Positions 15,616-22,494 of a stretch of DNA of 31,557 nucleotides are shown here, piece by piece. The DNA is taken from assembly GCA_964621645.1 (NCBI GenBank), contig CAZUMH010000033.1, positions 1 through 31,557 on the forward strand. The letters run 5' to 3'. The notes beneath the pieces were generated by a model that saw nothing but the letters and a program-made list of their open reading frames with translations, was not told the origin of the DNA and made no database searches. A program made the translations under genes and the position numbers. This stretch comes from CAZUMH01 sp964621645 (GTDB taxonomy: Bacteria > Zhuqueibacterota > QNDG01 > JAGLOF01). How positions within the stretch are numbered: the stretch's first letter is position 1; every line of letters begins with the position of its first letter.

Positions 15616-16836
15616 TCAGCCCAGCATCTTGCGGGCTTGTTCTAATCCCCGGATCAGGGCTTCGATATCCGACTCATCGGTATAGAGAGCAATGCTGGCG
15701 CGCATAGTGGATCGCAAACCCAGGGCTCGCAACAGGGGCTCGGCGCAGTGGCTGCCCGTGCGCACGGCCACGCCCATTCCATCCAGGATAAGCCCGGCGT
15801 CATAGGGATCGATCCCCTCCAGATTGAATGAAACGACGCCGGTGCGGGGACTCTCTCCGCCATAAAGGATGATTCCGGGGATATTTCTCAGTCTGCCGAG
15901 GAAAAGGTCCATCACCTCTCGTTCTCGGATCCGGATATTTTCAGAACCGAGGGAGCGGATGTATTCCACGGCCGCCTTCAGACCCACGGCCCCGGCGATA
16001 TGGGGGGTCCCCGCCTCGAACCTGAAGGGCGGCTCGGCAAATTCCGTTTCGTCTAACCGGACCGAGGCGATCATGCCGCCTCCGGTCTGCCAGGGCGGCA
16101 GCACCTCCAGCCAGCGCTTTTTTCCGTACAGCACCCCGATGCCGGTGGGACCGTACATCTTATGCCCGGAGAAGGCCAGGAAATCACAATCGAGCTCACG
16201 GACTGAAAGGGGCAGGTGTGGCGCCGCCTGAGCCGCGTCTAAAAGCACCGGTATCTCCCTCTCGTGGGCCAAACGGATAATCTCCCGCACCGGCGGCGCC
16301 GTCCCCAGTACATTGGACAGGCAGGTCAGAGCCACCAGGCGGGTGCGTTTGTTCATGAGGCCCGCCGTCGTTTCCCGGGTAATGCCGCCGGATTCATCCA
16401 TAGGGATGACCCGCAGCTTTGCTTTTCGTTCCCGGCAGAGCATCTGCCAGGGAATGAGGTTGGAATGGTGCTCCAGCTCCGAAACGATGATTTCATCCCC
16501 TTCGCTGACAAACGCCCGTCCGAAGGAGGCTGCCACCAGATTAATGGCTGCGGTAGTGCCGCTGGTGAAGATAACCTCTTCGGGTCCGGCCGCTCCGAGG
16601 ATACGGCTCATCGTCTCCCGTGCCTCTTCATAGACCGCGCTTGCTTCTTCGCTCAGAGTGTGCACCCCGCGGTGAATATTGCTGTTCTTGGTGGAGTAAA
16701 AATCCGATATCGCCTCCAGGACCGCCCTGGGTTTGTGAGTGGTCGCGGCGTTGTCCAGGTAGGCCAGGGGCCGGCCGTGAACCCTGCGGGTGAGGGCTGG
16801 AAAATCTGCCCGAATTTTTTTAGGATCGATTGTCAT
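15616..16836 (-). CDS. sufS: Group II cysteine desulfurase SufS
   Basis: The ATG at 16834-16836 starts the protein at MTIDPKKIRADFPALTRRV, the usual SufS N-terminus. An in-frame upstream ATG at 16881 would overlap egtD and add 15 unconserved residues. With this start (406 residues) the PLP-binding lysine is K226 (FSGHKMYGPTG) and the catalytic cysteine is C364 (RTGSHCAEP), exactly the E. coli SufS numbers. The enzyme converts cysteine to alanine and forms an enzyme persulfide, acting with SufE. It begins 7 bases after the egtD stop, with a weak ribosome site, so translational coupling is likely. It could supply both Fe-S assembly and sulfur for ergothioneine. Confidence 0.95.
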   Translation of the reverse strand: MTIDPKKIRADFPALTRRVHGRPLAYLDNAATTHKPRAVLEAISDFYSTKNSNIHRGVHTLSEEASAVYEEARETMSRILGAAGPEEVIFTSGTTAAINLVAASFGRAFVSEGDEIIVSELEHHSNLIPWQMLCRERKAKLRVIPMDESGGITRETTAGLMNKRTRLVALTCLSNVLGTAPPVREIIRLAHEREIPVLLDAAQAAPHLPLSVRELDCDFLAFSGHKMYGPTGIGVLYGKKRWLEVLPPWQTGGGMIASVRLDETEFAEPPFRFEAGTPHIAGAVGLKAAVEYIRSLGSENIRIREREVMDLFLGRLRNIPGIILYGGESPRTGVVSFNLEGIDPYDAGLILDGMGVAVRTGSHCAEPLLRALGLRSTMRASIALYTDESDIEALIRGLEQARKMLG

Positions 16837-16843
16837 AAGACCA

Positions 16844-17836
16844 TTATTCCCGAATAAAGAGGAAGAGAGCGTACCAGTCATTGGCGTCAGTCAGGCTGCC
16901 GGAAAGAGAGAGCCCCGCGGGTTCGGTCATCGTAATGATCATGTTGCGGCTGAACTTGTAGGAATTCTCCGTATGAATTTGTTCTCCCTTCTTGAGAGAT
17001 AGAGGAGAAGGGAAACAGGAACTGGAAATGGTTATGGCTTTTCTGCTTCTCAGGTGCATCTCAATGCGAGATTTTTCTTTGTTAAAAAACGCCACATGAG
17101 AAAAGAGAGCGGGATCGAAGTCCGTTCCGACCGTCCGGTTCACGGAATTCAAAATATTTCGATTGAACTCAGCTGTCACTCCTGCTGTGTCGTTGTAGGC
17201 CCGTTCCAGGATGTGTACGGGTTTGACCAGATCCACTCCCAGAAGCAAATGCTCCCCCGGACGCATTACCTGCCCCAGATTCAGGAAAAATTTCTCAGCC
17301 CGTTTGGGATGCAGGTTGCCCAAAGTACTGCCCAGAAAGAGGAAGAACCGCTCCCTCTCATCCGGCAGGTGGCGCAGTCCTCTCATGAAATCGGTTACCA
17401 GCCCCTGCACCTGCAGCCCCGGAAATTTCCGGACCAGACTCCGGGCGGAAAACCTCAAAGCCGTCTCGCTCACATCCACAGGCAGGTAGCGCACGGAATC
17501 CACCTCCTCCAGGGTGATGGAACCGAGAAGGATGGAGATCTTGGAGCAGTCGCCGCTGCCGATCTCCACAATGTCTTTGCTGTCAAGAGGCGGCAGGAAG
17601 GTGGAAGGGGCCCTCCGTAAAAGAGACTTTTCCAGCCGGGTGAGGTAGTACTCAGGTAACCGGGTGATCTTCTCGAAAAGTTCGGATCCGGCTGCATCGT
17701 AGAAATAGAGACTGGGGATGTGCCGTGGCTTCGCAGTCAAGCAGCGATAGAGAGCCATAATGCGATCTTCCCGGGGTGATCTCCATGCCTCGATGGTGAT
17801 CGTGTCCTCGGATACATCTTTGTCTGGAGGTATCAT
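16844..17836 (-). CDS. egtD: EgtD/EanA-type L-histidine N-alpha-trimethyltransferase (hercynine synthase)
   Basis: The 330-residue length fits EgtD (about 320). Family motifs in order: YFYDAAGSELFEKIT with PEYYLTRLE (44-68), SAM-binding IVEIGSGDCSK (89-99), FLGSTLGNL (167-175), YNDTAGVTAEFNRN (214-227) and IHTENSYKFS (287-296). From memory of the Mycobacterium smegmatis EgtD structure, the histidine-binding residues are Y56, N166, Y206, M252, E282 and S284. With a constant offset of 8 they fall on Y64, N174, Y214, M260, E290 and S292 here, so all appear conserved. The enzyme trimethylates histidine to hercynine, using three S-adenosylmethionine. It follows the rhodanese gene by 44 bases and precedes sufS by 7. 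No EgtB (oxygen-dependent sulfoxide synthase) gene is in the window, and in combination with the EanB-like neighbour it corresponds to EanA of the anaerobic route. Confidence 0.92.
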   Translation of the reverse strand: MIPPDKDVSEDTITIEAWRSPREDRIMALYRCLTAKPRHIPSLYFYDAAGSELFEKITRLPEYYLTRLEKSLLRRAPSTFLPPLDSKDIVEIGSGDCSKISILLGSITLEEVDSVRYLPVDVSETALRFSARSLVRKFPGLQVQGLVTDFMRGLRHLPDERERFFLFLGSTLGNLHPKRAEKFFLNLGQVMRPGEHLLLGVDLVKPVHILERAYNDTAGVTAEFNRNILNSVNRTVGTDFDPALFSHVAFFNKEKSRIEMHLRSRKAITISSSCFPSPLSLKKGEQIHTENSYKFSRNMIITMTEPAGLSLSGSLTDANDWYALFLFIRE

Positions 17837-17880
17837 CCACTCAGATCCTTTCCGGATGGTGCAGGGCTGGATTCCGGCAA

Positions 17881-19173
17881 TCAGGCAGGTGGGCCTGTTT
17901 CGACGGGATTTGTCTCATCGGCGCTCCACTCGAACCAGCCGCCGTCATACACCGATACCCGCGGCCAGCCCATAAGCCAGGCGCAGAAAAAGGCTTCGCT
18001 GCCCCGCCAGCCGGTACCGCAGTAGAAGGCGGTCCGCCGCCCGCGGGAAAGGCCCGTTTCACCCCACATCTTTTCTATTTCAGGATACTCCCGCATGGTA
18101 TGATCCAGGTTTCGGTAGTTCTCCATGTGGTAGGCGTCGCTGCCGCAGTTCCCGAATACCGCCCCGGGGATGCGCCCTTTCTTTTGGATGTAATGGTAAC
18201 CGCTCACCTCCCCGATATACTCCGGCCAGGAGCGCACGCTCACCAGGTCCGCCTCAGGGTCGGCGAGAATCTCCCTGGCCCCGGGCAGATCCACTGCGTA
18301 GTGCGGTGAGGCCGGGACTTCTCCTCCGAAATCCTCTGCGCCTTGGGAGGCAGCAGCATCTTCCGTGCTTAGTCTATACCCTGCATCAAGCCAGGATTGC
18401 AGGCCCCCGTTCAGTATCCGTACGTCCCTGACGCCAGCCCAGAGCATAATGAAAGCGCAGCGCATGGCCGCCAGTTGACCGGCACTGCTGCCAGGAAAGG
18501 GATCGTCGAAATCGGGCTGGGAGAAACGCCCGTAGAGGATAACGCTGGTTCTGGCTGTGATCCCCAGGGATAACAGGACCCGTTTCACCTCTTCGGGAGT
18601 ACGGCGGTTCCAGGTCTCGGGGGATTCCAGGCTGTTGGTATCCAGGGCCAGGGATCCCGGAATGTGTCCCTGCCGGTAGTCCTCCGGATTCTGATAATGG
18701 GCATGACAGATGACGAAACTATCGTTTTCATATTCGTCGGCTTCTCCCTGCTGGATGAGTTTGTGTACCCAGGAAGCCGGCACCAGATGATGATAACGTT
18801 CCAACCGCTCCAGAGGATAGACGGGATCAGCACACCAGTGAGAAAGAAAGTCTGGATATAGGAAAACTTTGGGAAATCCGATTCTTTGAAAACGGTCCGC
18901 CGTCCGAAGCACGTCATCCCTGCTGTAGCCGTAAAGAATGATATCCCTGTCCGGACTGATCCCCTTTGAACTGACGATATCGGGCCAGTCGATATAGTCC
19001 ATCCACTTGGCGGGCAGGCTCCGTGCCCCGGGGATGTGTCCGCCGCGGTTCTCACCTCTGAGGCGCCATCCGTTATAGGCATCCGCGGAACGGATGTCGA
19101 CAAGCCAAGGAGCAGAATCATCCAGATGGGCCGCCAGGTCCTCGGTATCGATCCGCTTTGGTGACAAGGACAT
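17881..19173 (-). CDS. eanB: EanB-like multi-rhodanese sulfurtransferase (hercynine to ergothioneine)
   Basis: The 430-residue protein has three rhodanese-fold domains, at about 5-115, 128-266 and 285-416. Each has a GHIPGA/RIPGA-like motif and a candidate active loop, but only the third keeps the cysteine: Y-G-Y-S-R-D (81-86), Y-G-R-F-S-Q (214-219) and C385-G-T-G-W-R390. In Chlorobium limicola EanB the persulfide cysteine is C412 in the same CGTGWR loop, and E345 and Y353 contact the substrate imidazole (recalled from the literature). An offset of 27 places these on E318 and Y326 here, both present (WPEYIGEVSGYHY). EanB transfers sulfur from a polysulfide or persulfide to C2 of hercynine without oxygen. 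The start is the ATG at 19171-19173 behind GAGGAGAG, and it is the first gene of the operon. The main alternative is an ordinary thiosulfate or mercaptopyruvate sulfurtransferase, but those have two domains and about 280 residues. Confidence 0.85.
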   Translation of the reverse strand: MSLSPKRIDTEDLAAHLDDSAPWLVDIRSADAYNGWRLRGENRGGHIPGARSLPAKWMDYIDWPDIVSSKGISPDRDIILYGYSRDDVLRTADRFQRIGFPKVFLYPDFLSHWCADPVYPLERLERYHHLVPASWVHKLIQQGEADEYENDSFVICHAHYQNPEDYRQGHIPGSLALDTNSLESPETWNRRTPEEVKRVLLSLGITARTSVILYGRFSQPDFDDPFPGSSAGQLAAMRCAFIMLWAGVRDVRILNGGLQSWLDAGYRLSTEDAAASQGAEDFGGEVPASPHYAVDLPGAREILADPEADLVSVRSWPEYIGEVSGYHYIQKKGRIPGAVFGNCGSDAYHMENYRNLDHTMREYPEIEKMWGETGLSRGRRTAFYCGTGWRGSEAFFCAWLMGWPRVSVYDGGWFEWSADETNPVETGPPA

Positions 19174-19533
19174 ACTCTCTCCTCACTGTTTTGGTGGATG
19201 ATACGCTCTTCGCTCCCTTATGATGGATTCGAAGAAGATATCCGGAAAAGCTTATAGAATACAGATCCATGGGCATTAATACAGGGCGACAGGTACTCTT
19301 GGTTGCAGGATCAAGGGTGACACAGTGAAAGCTGTCTATCTTGGACAGCTGGATAATCATTATAGCCATTTCAAAACAGTAATGCAAGATATTTCCATAA
19401 GAAAGCCTGTTGTTTTTTCTTCTCTGAAATCGTATATTTGCCTGACTGCCTTCCGCTCCCGAAACCCTGGGAACATCGTCTTGTCTGACACCAGCGGGAC
19501 GACTACCGTATACCGGCTTTACAGGAGTTACCC
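19174..19533. other. Divergent intergenic region between eanB and the MFS gene
   Basis: This 360-base region must hold promoters for both directions. I see no near-consensus promoter. The strongest structure is an inverted repeat, AGCTGTC (19330-19336) and GACAGCT (19344-19350), with a 7-base spacer, roughly midway between the two genes and without a T tract. It is a candidate operator for shared control. Short open frames here lack ribosome sites and are not reported as genes. Confidence 0.45.
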
Positions 19534-20727
19534 TTGCAGAAATCCCAGGCAGCGTCGCCTGAAAAAAATACCTTCCAGACAGGAAACGTCATTACCACCG
19601 GAACCGTGCACGCGGTACATGACACCTACACCTCTTTTCTGCCGCCGCTGTTGCCCATCTTTATTGCTGAGCTGGGCCTCAGCCGGGCCCAGGCGGGTCT
19701 TCTCACCGTGTTCACCCAGGCGCCTTCCGTAGCCCAGCCGTTTATCGGGCACCTTTCCGACCGCCGGGATCTGACCCACTGGGTCATGCTGGCTCCGGCT
19801 GCCAGCGCCGTTCTCATGAGTTTTCTCGGTCTCATTCCCAACTATTTGGGGCTGGCTCTTGTCCTCACCTTGGTCGGGATCAGTTCAGCCATGTTCCATG
19901 CCATAGGCCCGGTGATCACCGGCCGCCTTTCCGGCTCGCGTCTGGGCCGCGGTATGAGCATCTGGATGGTCGGCGGTGAACTGGGCCGTACCCTGGGGCC
20001 CCTGGTGGTGGTGACTGCCCTGGCCCACATGACTCTCCGCGGCCTTCCCTGGCTCTCTCTAGCCGGGATTCTTGCTTCGGTGCTGCTCTACCTGAAAATC
20101 AGGAATCTCTCCCCCGTCACCAGGAAATCATCGGAATCACTGCACTGGCGCACGTCTTTACGCTGCCTTGGCCCTCTGCTGGTTCCGCTGACAGGCCTGA
20201 TCACGGTGCGGGCTTTCCTCATCTCCGGGCTCACCACCTTTCTGCCCACCTACCTGACGGACACCGGCGAAAGCCTCTGGCTGGCTGGCGCTTCTCTCAC
20301 TGTACTGCAGGCAGCCGGTGCTGCGGGCGCGTTCACCGCGGGCAGTCTCAGCGACCATTTGGGGCGCCGCCGCGTGCTTCTCATCCTCATGAGCACCGCT
20401 CCACTGTTTACTCTGCTTTTCCTGCAGACTCAGGGATGGGCCCGGCTGCCCCTCTTGATAGGGATGGGATTCTCCGTAGTCTCCACGACGCCGGTAGTCA
20501 TGGCTATCGTACAGGAGAGCTGCCCGGGTAACCGGGCCCTGGCCAACGGCGTTTACATGTGTCTCAGCTTTGCTATTCGCTCCGTCGCGGTAATTCTGGT
20601 GGGCCTCATGGGTGACCGCTGGGGTTTGCATACCGCCATTCTGATCAGCGCGGCACTGATGGCAGCGGGAACTATCTTTCTCCTTTTTCTGCCGGCCGTA
20701 CCGCAACAGGGGCAAAGCCGACCCTAG
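19534..20727 (+). CDS. MFS transporter, Fsr (fosmidomycin resistance)-like
   Basis: AGGAG (19523-19527) lies six bases before the TTG at 19534, which is taken as the start. The 397-residue protein has about twelve hydrophobic spans in two halves. The first half carries the motif A-type loop GHLSDRRDL and the second half GSLSDHLGRRR. The early VHAVHDTYTSFLPPLLPI segment resembles the Fsr branch of the major facilitator superfamily. The substrate cannot be read from sequence. It is transcribed divergently from the eanB-egtD-sufS-sufE operon, so export or uptake of ergothioneine, hercynine or a related compound is an idea worth testing, but the position alone is weak evidence. The next gene lies 47 bases downstream with its own strong ribosome site. 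Confidence 0.88.
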   Translation: MQKSQAASPEKNTFQTGNVITTGTVHAVHDTYTSFLPPLLPIFIAELGLSRAQAGLLTVFTQAPSVAQPFIGHLSDRRDLTHWVMLAPAASAVLMSFLGLIPNYLGLALVLTLVGISSAMFHAIGPVITGRLSGSRLGRGMSIWMVGGELGRTLGPLVVVTALAHMTLRGLPWLSLAGILASVLLYLKIRNLSPVTRKSSESLHWRTSLRCLGPLLVPLTGLITVRAFLISGLTTFLPTYLTDTGESLWLAGASLTVLQAAGAAGAFTAGSLSDHLGRRRVLLILMSTAPLFTLLFLQTQGWARLPLLIGMGFSVVSTTPVVMAIVQESCPGNRALANGVYMCLSFAIRSVAVILVGLMGDRWGLHTAILISAALMAAGTIFLLFLPAVPQQGQSRP

Positions 20728-20774
20728 CCGTATTTTCTTACAGAACCAATACATTACAACAGGAGGTGACCACG

Positions 20775-22358
20775 ATGAAAAAAGGGCGGATATTTTTCCT
20801 GCTGGCGGTTCTGTTTCCCGCCGTATCACCGGTCTGGTCCCAATTTCCCAATATACAGGTGAGCGCCCCTAGCAGCTATAACCCGGAAGAGGTGACCATC
20901 GCCATCAACCCGACAAATCCGCTGAACCTGGCGGCCGGAGCCAACATCAATTATTATTATTATTCCCTTGACGGTGGAGCAACCTGGGAGGAAGGCAACC
21001 TCCTTTCTCCCCTGGGAGTCTGGGGTGATCCCTGCGTTACCTTTGATGCGGACGGAAACCTCTATTTCGGGCACCTCTCCCGTCCCAACACCTACGATGG
21101 GTCCTTCCTTGATCGAATTGTAATACAAAAATCGCTGGATGGAGGCCAGAACTGGGACACGGGTGCAGGTGTTGGCCTGAACGGTACTAAGGATCAGGAC
21201 AAGGAGTGGCTCATTGCCGACTGTTCAGGATCACAATACCATAATAATCTGTATGTCTGCTGGACGGAGTTCGACAGCTACAACAGCTGGGAACCGGAAG
21301 ATTCCAGCCGCATCCGTTTTTCCCGCTCTACTGATTCAGGCAATACCTGGTCCAATGCCAAGACCATCTCGGATCGTGGCGGAGACTGTCTGGACAGTGA
21401 TAATACCGTAGAAGGCGCTGTGCCCGCCGTGGGCCCGAACGGTGAGGTCTATGTCTCCTGGTCCGGCCATAACCGCATCATGTTTGATCGCTCTCAGGAT
21501 GGCGGCAAGACCTTCGGAAAAGATATCCTGGTCAGTGAACAGCATGGCGGCTGGGATATCCCTTCCCGTTCCTGGGGGATTTACCGCTGCAACGGCATGC
21601 CGGTTACCGTCTGTGATATCAGTGACTCACCCTACCGCGGCACGATCTACATACTCTGGAGTGATGACCGTTACGGCGATTATGATATCTTTCTCTCCCG
21701 CTCCAGTAACGGAGGACTCAACTGGAGCGTTCCCATCAAGGTTAATGATGACACCAGCAAACGCCACCAGTTTTTCCCCTGGTTATGTGTCGATCCGCTC
21801 ACCGGTGTTTTATACGCGGTCTTTTATGACCGCAGGGAGACCAGCACGGATGAAACAGATGTGTATATCGCCATATCCCGGGACGGCGGAGACAGCTTCG
21901 AGAATATCCGGGTGAGCGAATCTTCCTTTACTCCTAATAACAATGTCTTCTTCGGAGACTACATTAACATCGCGGCCCGGGGCGGCTTTGTCTACCCGAT
22001 CTGGACCCGAATGGAAGGCAGCGATCTCTCCGTCTGGACGGCAGCGATCTACGACAGCACCGCACTGCAGGGGATCAGTGAAAACGATACTCCGGAGGAA
22101 TTCCGTATACACAGGAATTACCCCAATCCGTTCAACTCATCCACCGTCATCTCCTTTGACCTGCCAACTCAGTCCTTGGTCACGCTCACGGTCTTCGACA
22201 GTCGCGGCAGGCTGGTGGAGGAAGTATTCCGCGGCATGAAACAGGCCGGAACTCAGGAGATAGAATGGCAGGCCGGCGACCGTGATTCAGGTGTTTACCA
22301 CTATCTGCTCCAGGCAGGTGAAAAGCGGGCCGTTGGCAAATGCGTTCTGGTAAGATAG
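20775..22358 (+). CDS. Secreted BNR/sialidase-fold protein with C-terminal T9SS-type sorting domain
   Basis: The ATG at 20775 is chosen because GGAGG (20762-20766) lies eight bases upstream; the GTG at 20766 overlaps that site. The 527-residue protein has a signal peptide of about 23 residues (MKKGRIFFLLAVLFPAVSPVWS). At least six Asp-box (S-x-D-x-G-x-x-W/F) repeats follow: SLDGGATW, SLDGGQNW, STDSGNTW, SQDGGKTF, SSNGGLNW and SRDGGDSF. These are the hallmark of the 6-bladed sialidase/BNR fold. The last ~85 residues form a Por/T9SS-type sorting domain starting at RNYPNPFNSSTVISF, the same type as in the protein at the left edge. Catalytic sialidase residues (arginine triad, Tyr-Glu pair) are not assignable by eye, so it may be a non-enzymatic propeller. 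It is secreted or surface-bound. Confidence 0.87.
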   Translation: MKKGRIFFLLAVLFPAVSPVWSQFPNIQVSAPSSYNPEEVTIAINPTNPLNLAAGANINYYYYSLDGGATWEEGNLLSPLGVWGDPCVTFDADGNLYFGHLSRPNTYDGSFLDRIVIQKSLDGGQNWDTGAGVGLNGTKDQDKEWLIADCSGSQYHNNLYVCWTEFDSYNSWEPEDSSRIRFSRSTDSGNTWSNAKTISDRGGDCLDSDNTVEGAVPAVGPNGEVYVSWSGHNRIMFDRSQDGGKTFGKDILVSEQHGGWDIPSRSWGIYRCNGMPVTVCDISDSPYRGTIYILWSDDRYGDYDIFLSRSSNGGLNWSVPIKVNDDTSKRHQFFPWLCVDPLTGVLYAVFYDRRETSTDETDVYIAISRDGGDSFENIRVSESSFTPNNNVFFGDYINIAARGGFVYPIWTRMEGSDLSVWTAAIYDSTALQGISENDTPEEFRIHRNYPNPFNSSTVISFDLPTQSLVTLTVFDSRGRLVEEVFRGMKQAGTQEIEWQAGDRDSGVYHYLLQAGEKRAVGKCVLVR

Positions 22359-22460
22359 CCCCTGAAAACACGGCTCCAGCGAAATGATCCCGCCCGCGGG
22401 GCAAAAATGACTTTGAATTTCTCCCTCCTGTAAATATATTATCCTGCAAAACCAGATCAT

Positions 22461-22481
22461 CACTTTTCATTTCCAAAAGTG
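22461..22481. repeat. Hairpin immediately upstream of the ribosome site of the S9 peptidase gene
   Basis: CACTTTT (22461-22467) pairs with AAAAGTG (22475-22481) around a 7-base loop. It ends three bases before the GGAGG (22485-22489) of the next gene, so it could shield or expose that site. There is no T tract, so termination is unlikely. Confidence 0.45.
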
Positions 22482-22494
22482 GACGGAGGACAGT

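Noticed and set aside
16837..16881. Longer N-terminus for SufS from the ATG at 16881
   Set aside because: It overlaps the end of egtD, adds unconserved residues and shifts the catalytic residues away from the family numbering.
22385..22410. CCCGC-CC-GCGGG as a terminator after the BNR gene
   Set aside because: The loop is too short and the following bases are A-rich rather than T-rich on the coding strand.
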